From Aliiroseovarius salicola (GTDB lineage: Bacteria > Pseudomonadota > Alphaproteobacteria > Rhodobacterales > Rhodobacteraceae), in NCBI RefSeq assembly GCF_027891095.1, contig NZ_JAQIIO010000001.1:536501-600500 (forward strand): DNA of 64,000 bases, in the 5' to 3' direction. Positions 9,463 through 18,232 of this stretch are shown here, one piece after another; position 1 is the stretch's first letter; the number at the start of each line of letters is the position of its first letter. The position numbers and the translations under genes are program-made. The notes beneath the pieces are model-generated. The model was not told the DNA's origin. It worked only from the letters and a program-made list of their open reading frames with translations, and did no database searches.

Positions 9463-10020
9463 TCAGCCAGAAATCTCTTCCACCGTCAGGTTGCCATTGG
9501 TGTAGACACAGATGTCGGCGGCAATCGCCATGGCCTCGCGGGCGACACCTTCTGCGTCCAGATCGCTGTTCATCAGTCCACGCGCCGCGGCAAGGGCAAA
9601 GTTGCCCCCAGATCCGATGGCGGCCACGTCATGCTCTGGCTCCAGCACATCCCCTGCCCCGGTGATCACGTAAAGATCTCGCCCGTCGGTCACGATCAGC
9701 ATCGCTTCTAGCTTTTGAAGGTATTTATCGGTGCGCCAGTCTTTCGCCAGCTCAACGCTTGCGCGCGACAGCTGCCCCGGAGTGGCTTCGAGCTTGGCCT
9801 CAAGCCGCTCCAACAGCGTAAACGCATCTGCTGTGGAGCCAGCAAAACCCGCAACCACGTCAAACCCGCCGGGGGACAGGCGCCGCACCTTGCGTGCTGT
9901 GCCTTTGATCACGGTCTGGCCCAGGCTTACCTGCCCATCACCCGCCACAACAACTTTGCCACCTTTTCGCACACCGATGATCGTGGTGCCGTGCCAGCCA
10001 GGAAATTCATTATCCGCCAT
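9463..10020 (-). CDS. hslV: ATP-dependent protease peptidase subunit HslV
   Basis: HslV (ClpQ) is the proteasome-like N-terminal threonine peptidase that works with HslU. The start at 10020 was chosen because it places the mature threonine correctly: [14 protein letters not shown], with processing before TTI, and GGAG lies upstream. [13 protein letters not shown] and the Ser/Gly-rich [17 protein letters not shown] are family hallmarks. The product is 185 residues, slightly longer than usual because of a nine- to ten-residue propeptide. It converges on mtnN with 11 bases between stops. Confidence 0.96.
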   Translation of the reverse strand: MADNEFPGWHGTTIIGVRKGGKVVVAGDGQVSLGQTVIKGTARKVRRLSPGGFDVVAGFAGSTADAFTLLERLEAKLEATPGQLSRASVELAKDWRTDKYLQKLEAMLIVTDGRDLYVITGAGDVLEPEHDVAAIGSGGNFALAAARGLMNSDLDAEGVAREAMAIAADICVYTNGNLTVEEISG

Positions 10021-10043
10021 GATGCCTCCAATTCGTTTCATCC

Positions 10044-10073
10044 TATATGGACACCTGGCCGCAGCCAGACAAG
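10044..10073 (-). promoter_or_regulatory. Candidate heat-shock-type promoter of hslV
   Basis: On the minus strand CTTGTC (10068-10073) and CATATA (10044-10049) are 18 bases apart and lie just upstream of hslV. The CTTG -35 core resembles alphaproteobacterial RpoH promoters, which would suit a heat-shock protease, and the same layout is seen before dnaK. It lies in the 91-base divergent gap with the gene at 10112. Confidence 0.5.
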
Positions 10074-10111
10074 TTCTTGTTCCGCGAATGTCCCATTGAT
10101 AGCGTGCAGTC

Positions 10112-11044
10112 ATGGCAGGCAGCTCGGCACACAAGAAAATTCTGAGGATCTATCTGAGTGATCGGCGCTTGGCCCAAGCGCGGGCTGGCCATTTTCATAT
10201 GATCGACCGGATTCGGGAAACGCTCGAGGCACGGGGGTTTCGGGTCGAGCTGCGCAGCAATCAGGGTCATGAAAGGATCAAATCAACAGCCCGTGCGGGC
10301 TATGCGCTGTTTCATATGGAAGATCCCTTGCATGATCGTGGCCTGACTTTGCGCCTGAGCTACATCTTTCCTTTTTGGCGGTTGGAGAAAAGCGGCAAAA
10401 GGTGGGAGTTTGATGTCGCGCGGAAAACCTATAATCCAGCCGAAATAGACACTGATTTGGCATCAGCCTGGGCGAAGAGGTGGCGCGGATATCTGTTCAA
10501 AGGGTTGGCTAATGAACCCCGGCGTGACGGGCCGATCTATATTGCCCTGCAAGGGCGATTAACCCAGCATCGCAGCTTTCAATCCATGTCTCCGGTCGAA
10601 ATGGTGAAAGCGACATGTCAGGCCTACCCGACAACACCAATTCTTATTGGGCTGCATCCGAATGAGACTTATTCCGATCAGGAAATGACCGCTTTGCACG
10701 ATGTGTGTGCCGACCGCCCAGATGTGTCGATACAAACTGGCGGGATGGAGGATGCGCTGAAGACCTGCCGGTTTGTGGTGACGCAGAACTCCTCCGCAGC
10801 CTTGATGGGTTTCTTTTTCCATAAGCCAGCCGTGCTGTTTGGACTAATCGATTTCCACCACATTGGTCTGAAAGTGCGGGATATGGGATCAAAAGCAGCG
10901 CTTTTGGCCGCACCGGATCATACGCCCGACTTCGACAGTTATCTCTATTGGTTCACCATGGAGAACGCGATCAAGGCCGACGCACCCGATATACACGAAC
11001 GCATTGCGGATCGATTGATCGAGCACGGATGGCAGCTGGAATAG
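10112..11044 (+). CDS. Unknown protein, resembles surface-glycan transferases
   Basis: I do not recognise this 310-residue protein with certainty. It has no signal peptide or membrane helix. The C-terminal half reads like a GT-B-fold glycan enzyme: [20 protein letters not shown], a strand plus [13 protein letters not shown], then [24 protein letters not shown], which resembles the TxNS/GxEAL region of capsule-export glycosyltransferases such as KpsC/KpsS-type proteins. No capsule genes adjoin it. It is divergent from hslV and converges on hemH with three bases between. A role in surface glycan synthesis is an inference from these motifs only. Confidence 0.6.
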   Translation: MAGSSAHKKILRIYLSDRRLAQARAGHFHMIDRIRETLEARGFRVELRSNQGHERIKSTARAGYALFHMEDPLHDRGLTLRLSYIFPFWRLEKSGKRWEFDVARKTYNPAEIDTDLASAWAKRWRGYLFKGLANEPRRDGPIYIALQGRLTQHRSFQSMSPVEMVKATCQAYPTTPILIGLHPNETYSDQEMTALHDVCADRPDVSIQTGGMEDALKTCRFVVTQNSSAALMGFFFHKPAVLFGLIDFHHIGLKVRDMGSKAALLAAPDHTPDFDSYLYWFTMENAIKADAPDIHERIADRLIEHGWQLE

Positions 11045-11047
11045 AGA

Positions 11048-12082
11048 TTATTCCAGCCAGCCTTGCAGGTTGCGTTCCGCCACCCCTACAAGCGCCTTGA
11101 TATGGGCATCATCGTCGTTGAGGCAGGGAATATAGGTGAAGCTCTCACCGCCCGCCTCAATAAAGGCTTCCTGAATTTCTTCCTGAATTTCTTCAAGCGT
11201 TTCAATGCAGTCGGCAGAAAACGCAGGTGCAATCACTGCGATGTTCTTCTTGCCAGCCTTGGCCAGGCGCGCAACCTCTTCCACCGTATAGGGCTTCAGC
11301 CACTCCTCGGGCCCAAAGACCGACTGGAACGTGGTTGTGATATCGCTTTCATCCCAACCCAAACGGTCTTTCAGCAAACGCGTGCTTTTCTGGCATTGGC
11401 AATGATAGGGGTCGCCTTCTTCCAAATAACGAATGGGCATCCCGTGGTAGGACACAACAAGCAGATCCGGTCGTTTATCCAGCGCTGCATAACCTCGCTC
11501 AACCGACTGGGCCAGAGCATCCACGTAAGCTGGGTCATCGTAATAGGGTTCAATCGTGCGCGAGGCGGGTTGCCATTTTTCTTCCATCAACGCACGGAAG
11601 AACTGGTCATTTGCAGTGCCCATCGTGGCACCCGCATATTGGGGGTAAAGCGGGAAGAACAAGACTCTATCGCAGCCACTAGAGACCATTTCTGCCACTT
11701 TTGATTTGGTTGAGGGATTGCCATAACGCATACAGAAATCCACCATAACCTGATCGCCGTATCGCGCGGTCAATTCCGCATTCAACTTGGCAATCTGTTG
11801 CTTGGTGATGGTCATGAGCGGGCTTTCCCCCAGCTCTTCATTCCAGATCGACTTATAGGCCTCGCCCGAACTTTTCGGCCGTTTGGTCAGAATGATAGCC
11901 TGCAGGATCGGCTGCCACTTCCAAGCCGGGTAATCAATCACCCGCTTGTCCGAAAGGAACTCGTTCAGATAGCGGCGCATTGACCAGTAGTCATAGCCAT
12001 CGGGTGTACCCAAATTGGCAAAGAGAATACCCACCTTTCGGGGTTTGATCTGCGGATGATCTGCGGGTCTTTCCATGATCAT
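11048..12082 (-). CDS. hemH: Ferrochelatase
   Basis: Ferrochelatase inserts ferrous iron into protoporphyrin IX as the last step of heme synthesis at the membrane. The start at 12082 is preferred over the ATG at 12112 because AGGAG lies five bases upstream; this gives 344 residues. Conserved features are ILFANLGTPD at the N terminus, LFFPLYPQYAGATMGT, VVSYHGMPIRY with the metal-binding histidine, and APAFSADCIETLEEI with the catalytic glutamate. The gene stands alone between the unknown glycan-type gene and a methyltransferase gene. Confidence 0.95.
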   Translation of the reverse strand: MIMERPADHPQIKPRKVGILFANLGTPDGYDYWSMRRYLNEFLSDKRVIDYPAWKWQPILQAIILTKRPKSSGEAYKSIWNEELGESPLMTITKQQIAKLNAELTARYGDQVMVDFCMRYGNPSTKSKVAEMVSSGCDRVLFFPLYPQYAGATMGTANDQFFRALMEEKWQPASRTIEPYYDDPAYVDALAQSVERGYAALDKRPDLLVVSYHGMPIRYLEEGDPYHCQCQKSTRLLKDRLGWDESDITTTFQSVFGPEEWLKPYTVEEVARLAKAGKKNIAVIAPAFSADCIETLEEIQEEIQEAFIEAGGESFTYIPCLNDDDAHIKALVGVAERNLQGWLE

Positions 12083-12163
12083 ATGTTGCTCCTGCGCGCT
12101 TTTGTTGCCCATCAGATAGCGGCTTTTGCTTCGCGGTCAATTGATGCGTGACAAACCAACCGC

Positions 12164-13018
12164 TTATTCCATGAGTTTCTTTTCATCTGTCCCAAGCGCA
12201 TCGGCCAGACGCGCGGCGGCAGAGCCGGGTCGCAGGGGCTTTGGCTGGCTGTCATCTGGTACCCAACCGGTGAGTGTGATGAACTCGAAGCTTGCCAAAA
12301 TGCGACCCTGTTCCGCCGGAAAATGCTGTTTGTAGTGCTGGTCAGCCGCGTCAAAGAACCCCCGCGGCAAAGGGGTTGGGTTGCGCGCCGCAAGCGCATT
12401 GCGCTCTCCCATCAGGCGCAGATCTTTCATCAGCGCAAAAATATCGGAATAGGTCACGGTCTTTGCAGTGCTATCCGCAACAGGAAGGGCATAACCTGCC
12501 CTTTGCAGCAGCGCGCCCATATCCCGGATCTCACCCATCGGGGCGACACGGGGAGACAGACCCCCAAATATCCGGCTTTCAGTTTCGGCAAGCACTGCGC
12601 GCAATTCAGCCAAGGTCTGTCCACCGAAACAGACTCCAAGAAATAGTCCGTCAGGTTTGAGGGCCAGACGGGATTGAACCATTTGACCAATCGGATCATT
12701 CGCCCAATGCAGCCCCATGGCGTGAATGACCAAATCATGGGTGCCGGGTTCAAGTGCCAACCGCTCGTCATCCGGTACGATTTTGGCATTCGGGAAGGCA
12801 GCGGACCAGATTTCAGGAAATCCAGTCACAATCGCAACATCTGTAAACGCCCTGTTAACCATATCCAGGCGATCCTGGATCTCGTCGATGGCCAGCTCCT
12901 GAAGGAACATACCTTCCGCTGTCGCTCTGGCGCGGTTTTGCGCAAGCCGACCCGGGTCGGTCAGTTTGGGAGGTTTATCAGTGTGCTCTGTCACGGGCGG
13001 TATCACGATGTCAGTCAT
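12164..13018 (-). CDS. SAM-dependent methyltransferase-like protein (NDUFAF5/BioC type)
   Basis: This is a 284-residue class I methyltransferase-fold protein whose sequence pattern matches the alphaproteobacterial relatives of mitochondrial NDUFAF5, a complex I assembly factor: FLQELAIDEIQDRLDMVNRAF, then LVIHAMGLHWANDPIGQMVQ and FGGQTLAELRAVLAETE. The usual glycine-rich SAM loop is degraded (AIVTGFPEIW). The start at 13018 removes a long poorly conserved extension and lies 30 bases from the divergent comF start. A BioC-like role cannot be excluded but no biotin genes are nearby. Confidence 0.75.
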   Translation of the reverse strand: MTDIVIPPVTEHTDKPPKLTDPGRLAQNRARATAEGMFLQELAIDEIQDRLDMVNRAFTDVAIVTGFPEIWSAAFPNAKIVPDDERLALEPGTHDLVIHAMGLHWANDPIGQMVQSRLALKPDGLFLGVCFGGQTLAELRAVLAETESRIFGGLSPRVAPMGEIRDMGALLQRAGYALPVADSTAKTVTYSDIFALMKDLRLMGERNALAARNPTPLPRGFFDAADQHYKQHFPAEQGRILASFEFITLTGWVPDDSQPKPLRPGSAAARLADALGTDEKKLME

Positions 13019-13048
13019 TGGCGCGGACCATAGATGGAGAGACAGGAA

Positions 13049-13765
13049 ATGCAAACAGCGCTTGCCCTGCTTTATCCCCCGCAATGTGTAAGTTGCGGCG
13101 ACCCGGTGGAAAGTGATTTCGGATTGTGCGGCGCCTGTTGGCGAGCTACTCCATTTATTGAAGGCGTGGTTTGTGATCTTTGTGGCGCCCCCCTGCCCGG
13201 TGAAGACGATGGGAGCAATGCACATTGCGATGATTGTCTGACCCTTGATCGCCCATGGAAAAGGGGGCGTTCAGCCCTGCTTTATCGAGAAAATGCGCGA
13301 CGCATGGTGTTGGCGTTGAAACACGGGGATCGCACCGACTTGGCACGTCCCGCTGCGGGATGGATGGCGCGTGCGGTGAAGCCGATCTTGACCGATCAGC
13401 CAATCATTGTGCCCATTCCAACCCATTGGACCCGCCTGTTTCGCCGCCGCTATAATCAGGCGGCTGAACTGGGCAAGGCCCTGTCCGGCAGATTGGGGAT
13501 GGACTATGCGCCCGAGGCCCTGATCCGCCCGCGCGCAACGCAAACCCATGATGGCCTATCGGTCGATGAGCGGTTTTCCAACATGGATGCAGCGATCAGA
13601 CCTCATCCGAAACGCGGCAGAGTGCTGGCCAGTCGCAATGTGCTTTTGGTGGATGATGTCATGACCTCTGGTGCAACTTTTACAGCGGCGGCATTGGCCT
13701 GTCAGAAGGCAGGTGCCGCATCAATCACGGTCTTGTCGCTCGCGCGCGTTGCGAAAGAGACCTGA
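13049..13765 (+). CDS. comF: ComF-family phosphoribosyltransferase
   Basis: This is a 238-residue ComF-type protein. The N terminus has a double zinc ribbon (CVSCGDPV, CGACW, CDLCGAPL, CDDC), and the C-terminal half carries the PRPP-binding loop VLLVDDVMTSGATF of type I phosphoribosyltransferases. ComF is a DNA-uptake factor in naturally competent bacteria; in Rhodobacterales its role is uncertain. The start at 13049 is supported by GGAG nine bases upstream; an ATG at 13034 is in frame. The gene is followed by a glutaredoxin gene. Confidence 0.88.
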   Translation: MQTALALLYPPQCVSCGDPVESDFGLCGACWRATPFIEGVVCDLCGAPLPGEDDGSNAHCDDCLTLDRPWKRGRSALLYRENARRMVLALKHGDRTDLARPAAGWMARAVKPILTDQPIIVPIPTHWTRLFRRRYNQAAELGKALSGRLGMDYAPEALIRPRATQTHDGLSVDERFSNMDAAIRPHPKRGRVLASRNVLLVDDVMTSGATFTAAALACQKAGAASITVLSLARVAKET

Positions 13766-13831
13766 CATCCTATATATCCTTGGCAACATGTGCGTTTCGA
13801 GGCTATCGAAACACCGCAGACGAGGATGAAG

Positions 13832-14095
13832 ATGAAGACTGTCACCATTTACACCAGTGCGCTTTGTGGCTTTTGCCATGCGGCGAAACGGCTGTTGAAC
13901 CAGAAAAACGTGATTTTTGACGAGATCGATGTGGGCTTTGACCCCAATCGTCGTCAGGAAATGATGAGCCGCGCCAATGGCCGCCACACTGTGCCGCAAG
14001 TTTTTGTGGGCGATACCCATGTCGGCGGGTGCGACGATCTTTATGATCTTGATCGTGCGGGCAAGCTGGATCCGTTACTGCAGGGCGCTGCCTGA
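13832..14095 (+). CDS. grxC: Glutaredoxin 3
   Basis: This is an 87-residue dithiol glutaredoxin that reduces disulfides with glutathione. The active site is CGFC in YTSALCGFCHAAKRLL (usually CPYC), followed by the cis-proline segment HTVPQVFVGDTHVGGCDDL. The start at 13832 was chosen for GAGG seven bases upstream and for a normal family length. The stop overlaps the start of the nitrilase-family gene (TGATG), an arrangement conserved in many alphaproteobacteria and suggesting co-expression. Confidence 0.92.
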   Translation: MKTVTIYTSALCGFCHAAKRLLNQKNVIFDEIDVGFDPNRRQEMMSRANGRHTVPQVFVGDTHVGGCDDLYDLDRAGKLDPLLQGAA

Positions 14096-14913
14096 TGCGT
14101 GTCGGGTTGGTACAGATGACCTCGGGTGAGGAAGTGAGTGCCAACCTGGATGCAGCAATTGCGGGACTGCGCGAGGCTAGCGTTGGTGGGGCACAGTTTG
14201 TACTGACACCGGAAGTCACCAATGTCTTGTCGTCTTCGAGAAAAGTGCAGGAAGCGCTGATTTCTCACGAAGAAGAATGTGAGTTTCTGCTGGCCCTCCG
14301 GGCAGAAGCAAAGGCGCTGGGCGTCTGGGTTCTGTTGGGGTCACTTGCTGTGAAAACGCACGACCCAGATGGGCGTTTTGCCAATCGGTCTTTCCTGATT
14401 TCCCCCTTGGGTGACATCACGGCGCGTTATGACAAGATCCACATGTTTGACGTGCGAATCGATGATCGGGAGAGCTACCGCGAAAGTTCACACTATCGAC
14501 CAGGTGATCGCGCGGTTGTAGCGGAAACTGATTTCGCCAGTATTGGCATGACCATTTGTTATGACCTTCGGTTCCCGCGCCTCTATCGTGAACTGGCGCA
14601 AAAGGGCGCTCAAATCCTGACCGTACCTTCTGCTTTTTCTCCCGTTACGGGGGCTGCCCATTGGGAAACCCTGTTGCGGGCGCGTGCAATTGAAACCGGG
14701 TGTTATGTACTCGCACCTGCTCAATGTGGGCAGAATACCGAGAAACGCTCGACATATGGTCACTCACTTGTCGTTGCGCCATGGGGCGAAGTTCTGGCAG
14801 ATGGTGGCACGGAACCCGGAGTCACTCTGGTAGACCTCGACCTGGATGATGTAGAGCAAGCGCGGGCGCGCGTACCCTCTTTGACCCACGACCGCAAATT
14901 TGAAGGCCCCTGA
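14095..14913 (+). CDS. Carbon-nitrogen hydrolase (nitrilase superfamily, Nit1/omega-amidase-like)
   Basis: This is a 272-residue nitrilase-superfamily amidase. The catalytic triad is visible as Glu in FVLTPEVTN, Lys in YDKIHMFDV and Cys in GMTICYDLRFPRLYREL. The HMFDV and CYDLRFP signatures place it with Nit1-type enzymes, which in other organisms hydrolyse deaminated glutathione; its coupling to a glutaredoxin gene fits a glutathione-repair role, though this is an inference. It is immediately followed by a MarR regulator gene with no gap. Confidence 0.87.
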   Translation: MRVGLVQMTSGEEVSANLDAAIAGLREASVGGAQFVLTPEVTNVLSSSRKVQEALISHEEECEFLLALRAEAKALGVWVLLGSLAVKTHDPDGRFANRSFLISPLGDITARYDKIHMFDVRIDDRESYRESSHYRPGDRAVVAETDFASIGMTICYDLRFPRLYRELAQKGAQILTVPSAFSPVTGAAHWETLLRARAIETGCYVLAPAQCGQNTEKRSTYGHSLVVAPWGEVLADGGTEPGVTLVDLDLDDVEQARARVPSLTHDRKFEGP

Positions 14914-15372
14914 ATGTCTGATCAAAACTCAAATCAAAGCACGGACAACCTGTCTGTCGCACTGTTCAGCGAGATGTTTATGGCCGATCAATTGGCGCGC
15001 AATCGCTTGTCAAAGGCGTTGCCCAAGGGGATGGAGCTGAGCCATTTCTCAGTGCTGAACCATCTGGCCCGCTCAGGCGAGGAAAAAAGCCCCGCGCAGT
15101 TGGCAAAAGCGTTTCATGTGACCCGCGGTGCCATTACCAACACACTGAACAAGCTGGAATGGGCGGGGCATATCCATGTTCGCCCTGACTGGGATGATGC
15201 GCGGCGCAAATTTGTGACGATCTCACCTGCCGGACGGGCGGCCCGTGATGCGGCGCTCCAGTCGATCACGCCGATCATCGGCAATATGGTGACCAAGATC
15301 GGCAAGGAAAAGATCAAACAGGCGCTGCCCGTGTTGCGAGAGATGCGACAGCTTTTAAGCGACGTTGAATGA
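14914..15372 (+). CDS. MarR-family transcriptional regulator
   Basis: This is a 152-residue winged helix-turn-helix regulator of the MarR family. The recognition helix region is KSPAQLAKAFHVTRGAITNTLNKLE (here split: SPAQLAKAFHV then TRGAITNTLNKLE), followed by the wing HVRPDWDDARRKFVTISPAGRAA with the conserved DxRR motif. Its ligand is unknown. It starts directly after the amidase stop and its TGA overlaps the following GNAT gene, so it may regulate this grxC-amidase-MarR-GNAT run. Confidence 0.9.
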   Translation: MSDQNSNQSTDNLSVALFSEMFMADQLARNRLSKALPKGMELSHFSVLNHLARSGEEKSPAQLAKAFHVTRGAITNTLNKLEWAGHIHVRPDWDDARRKFVTISPAGRAARDAALQSITPIIGNMVTKIGKEKIKQALPVLREMRQLLSDVE

Positions 15373-16157
15373 AGAGCCTCGAATTCGCCAGCGACCTGAT
15401 GGTGCTGCGCGGGCAATGTGAGGTTGAGACATACTCGGACAGGATCGTGCAGCGCAGCCCGTCCCAGCCAAATTTCTGGTTTGGAAACAGGGTTTTATTT
15501 CGTGACCCCCCGCGCGATGCGACAGCCCTAGTCGCTCAGTTTCAAACCGATCTGCCTGATGCGGAGCATATCTGTCTGGGTTGGGATATTCCCAATCTTC
15601 CAATTCACGATGTTAAGCAGATGTTTGAGGCGCAGGGGCTTAAGGTCGAAGCGGCGGACACACTGGCATTGTCAGGTGACCTGAACCGCCCGGACCTTCC
15701 AAGAGGCCTTACAACGCGGGCCTTTGAGCGGGAAAGTGATTGGCATCAGAGCGAAGCAATTTCTCGAAGCCAGCATTTTGTTGATGGGTTGCCAGAAGAG
15801 GGTCTGGATAGGTTTCTGAGCGGTCAGAGTGCGGCCCGACAGGCGCAGATTTCCAAAGGATTTGGCCAGTGGTTTGGAGCCTTTGACGGGGATCAATTGC
15901 TGGGTGACATGGGGATCTTTTTTGATGATCGGGTGATCCGCTACCAATCGGTGCAGACCCATGAAAAATATCGCCGTCGGGGCATATGTTCAGCTCTGCT
16001 CTGCCACGCGCTTGACTGGGCAAAGGCAAAAGCACCTCAGGCGCGGCCTCTCATCGTGGCGGAAAGCAACAGCGATGCAGGGCGGCTCTATCTCCGGGCT
16101 GGATTTGAACTGTTTGAAACCACAGTCAGCGCTTATCGCCCGCCATCCGAAAGTTGA
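15369..16157 (+). CDS. GNAT-family N-acetyltransferase
   Basis: This is a 262-residue protein whose C-terminal half is a GNAT domain: GDMGIFFDDRVIRYQSVQTHE, then the acetyl-CoA loop YRRRGICSALLCHAL and AESNSDAGRLYLRAGFE. The N-terminal half (to about residue 110) may be a degenerate second acetyltransferase fold. The substrate is unknown. It overlaps the MarR stop by four bases (ATGA), and its last 25 bases overlap the small convergent gene on the other strand. Confidence 0.82.
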   Translation: MKSLEFASDLMVLRGQCEVETYSDRIVQRSPSQPNFWFGNRVLFRDPPRDATALVAQFQTDLPDAEHICLGWDIPNLPIHDVKQMFEAQGLKVEAADTLALSGDLNRPDLPRGLTTRAFERESDWHQSEAISRSQHFVDGLPEEGLDRFLSGQSAARQAQISKGFGQWFGAFDGDQLLGDMGIFFDDRVIRYQSVQTHEKYRRRGICSALLCHALDWAKAKAPQARPLIVAESNSDAGRLYLRAGFELFETTVSAYRPPSES

Positions 16158-16357
16158 TCGTCATTATCGGCTGCGGCTTTCATGCGCTCGATTGTGCGTT
16201 CCATGATTTCCTGTCGCTCAGCCAACGTTTCATCAAGACTGCGCCGTTTGCGCTCGATCCGCTCTTCAAGCACTTTTAACCGTGCCCGTTCTTCAATCGG
16301 CACATGGTCGCGCCAGGATTGATAGGTTTCGATCAGTTTTTCAGCATCACTTGTCAT
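16133..16357 (-). CDS. Small coiled-coil protein coupled to ubiG
   Basis: This is a 74-residue protein of unknown function, almost entirely charged helix: residues 4-62 are rich in Glu, Arg and Lys with a heptad-like pattern ([18 protein letters not shown]). There is no signal peptide or membrane segment. The ATG at 16357 overlaps the ubiG TGA (ATGA), implying translational coupling, and its 3' end overlaps the convergent GNAT gene by 25 bases. Coupling to ubiG hints at, but does not show, a link to ubiquinone synthesis. Confidence 0.65.
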   Translation of the reverse strand: MTSDAEKLIETYQSWRDHVPIEERARLKVLEERIERKRRSLDETLAERQEIMERTIERMKAAADNDDQLSDGGR

Positions 16358-17097
16358 GCGCCGGGCTTCACGCTCGCCGTGACATAGTTCACCGACAGAT
16401 CCCGGTCCGAGATTGACCACTGCCAGGTGACGGGGTTGAACACAAACCCCTTGCGGTCCACCACGCGCAACAGGCTTTCGGCAAGCATGTCCTCAAGTTC
16501 ATCCGGGGTGATGAATTTCGACCATTCATGGGTGCCCTTGGGCAGCCAGCGCATCACATGTTCCGCTCCGACAATCGCCACCATGAAAGATTTCGGGTTG
16601 CGGTTGATGGTCGAACAAAGCAGCAACCCACCCGGTTTCAAGAGTTTCTGGCACGATGTCAGGAAGGCCAGCGGATCCGCCACATGCTCCACCACTTCCA
16701 TATTCAGGACCACGTCAAATTGCTCACCCGCCTCTTCGATGGCTTCGGCGGTGGAGTGGCGATAGTCGATCTCCAGCCCCATTTCCTCGGCATGGGTCTT
16801 GGCCACCGGGATATTGCGTTCGGTGGCATCTGCCCCAACCACATAGGCACCAAGCCGGGCCATCGGTTCGGACAACAGCCCGCCGCCACAACCAATGTCC
16901 AGAATGCGCAGGCCCGCAAATGGCTTGTCATCCGACAGGTCACGGCCAAATTCTGCGGCGATCTGGCTAGTGATGTAATCCAGCCGCACCGGGTTCATCA
17001 TATGCAGCGGCTTGAACTTGCCGGTCGGATCCCACCACTCTGCGGCCATCGCGGCGAATTTTTCGACTTCGGATGGATCAACAGAGCTTTGGGTCAT
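16354..17097 (-). CDS. ubiG: Ubiquinone biosynthesis O-methyltransferase UbiG
   Basis: UbiG carries out both O-methylations in ubiquinone synthesis. The 247-residue protein starts at [18 protein letters not shown] and has the family hallmark [21 protein letters not shown], the SAM loop [27 protein letters not shown]-like [11 protein letters not shown], and [14 protein letters not shown]. The start at 17097 was chosen for family agreement over an ATG at 17133. It is divergent from the prolyl aminopeptidase gene with a 50-base gap that must hold both promoters. Confidence 0.95.
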   Translation of the reverse strand: MTQSSVDPSEVEKFAAMAAEWWDPTGKFKPLHMMNPVRLDYITSQIAAEFGRDLSDDKPFAGLRILDIGCGGGLLSEPMARLGAYVVGADATERNIPVAKTHAEEMGLEIDYRHSTAEAIEEAGEQFDVVLNMEVVEHVADPLAFLTSCQKLLKPGGLLLCSTINRNPKSFMVAIVGAEHVMRWLPKGTHEWSKFITPDELEDMLAESLLRVVDRKGFVFNPVTWQWSISDRDLSVNYVTASVKPGA

Positions 17098-17147
17098 ATC
17101 ACGTCTTTCTGATGGCAGGGGCCTGACAGGCATTATATAGTAACCCT

Positions 17148-18134
17148 ATGGACAAAGCCGCAGGAAAAAACAGCGCAGCCGGAGGGCTCTATCCCCCGAT
17201 CGAACCATATGATCGGCGTATGCTGGATGTGGGCGACGGCCACAAGGTTTATATTGAACAAAGCGGCAATCCAAACGGGATCCCTGTGGTGGTGTTTCAT
17301 GGCGGTCCCGGTGGCGGATGTTCTCCGCAGATGCGCCGATTCTTTGATCCAAATGCCTATCGCATCATCCTGTTTGATCAACGCGGCTGTGGTCGTTCGC
17401 GTCCTCATGCCGAGGTCGAAGCCAACACCACATGGCATCTGATCGCTGACATCGAACATATCCGTCTTACATTGGGGGTGGAACGCTGGATCATTTTTGG
17501 CGGCAGCTGGGGGGCCACTCTGGCGCTAATCTATGCCCAGGCGCATCCGTCACGGGTGGCTTGGTTGGTTTTGCGCGGTGTTTTTCTGGCGGAAAAAAGC
17601 GAGCTTGATTGGTTTTATGGTGGTGGGGCCGGTCGCTTTTGGCCCGAGTTGTGGGATCAGTTCACCTCGCTGGTGCCAGAGGATGAGCATCACGATTTGA
17701 TCGGTGCCTATAATCGGCGGCTGTTTTCTGGTGACTATGCCGAAGAGGTGCGTTTTGCCAAAGCCTGGGCCGGGTGGGAAAATGCGTTGGCTTCGATCCA
17801 GAACAGGGGGCAAGTGGTGGATGCACCGGCCGATTATGCTCGTGCCTTTGCGCGGCTCGAAAACCACTATTTCGCATACGGGGCGTGGCTGGAAGAGGGG
17901 CAGATCCTCAAGAATATGCCAAAGATCGCCCATGTGCCCGGCACCATTGTTCAGGGGCGTCATGACATGATTTGCCCCCCCGCCGCGGCCCATTCCCTGC
18001 ACAAGCGCTGGCCCAGTTCGATTCTGCGCATGGTGCATTTCGCGGGCCATGCATTGTCAGAGCGTGGCGTGACCGAAGAGCTCACCTATACAATGGATAA
18101 GCTGGTCCGGCAGCGAGACACTCTTGGTGCATAG
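17148..18134 (+). CDS. pip: Prolyl aminopeptidase (proline iminopeptidase)
   Basis: The enzyme removes N-terminal proline from peptides. The 328-residue alpha/beta hydrolase matches family S33: GLYPPIEPYDRRMLDVGDGH at the N terminus, oxyanion motif VVFHGGPGGGCS, the strand FDQRGCGRS, the nucleophile elbow GGSWGATLALIYAQAHP, the family-specific WENAL segment, and the C-terminal histidine region FAGHALSE. It starts 50 bases from the divergent ubiG start and ends about 100 bases before the CDGSH gene. Confidence 0.93.
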   Translation: MDKAAGKNSAAGGLYPPIEPYDRRMLDVGDGHKVYIEQSGNPNGIPVVVFHGGPGGGCSPQMRRFFDPNAYRIILFDQRGCGRSRPHAEVEANTTWHLIADIEHIRLTLGVERWIIFGGSWGATLALIYAQAHPSRVAWLVLRGVFLAEKSELDWFYGGGAGRFWPELWDQFTSLVPEDEHHDLIGAYNRRLFSGDYAEEVRFAKAWAGWENALASIQNRGQVVDAPADYARAFARLENHYFAYGAWLEEGQILKNMPKIAHVPGTIVQGRHDMICPPAAAHSLHKRWPSSILRMVHFAGHALSERGVTEELTYTMDKLVRQRDTLGA

Positions 18135-18232
18135 TGCGTTTGTGCACGGAATTCTGTGCGCCGAGACCCATTGTACGAAATCAAAACTCACCTCAGACTA
18201 AACCACCAGGCAACCTGACGGGAGGAGAGGTC

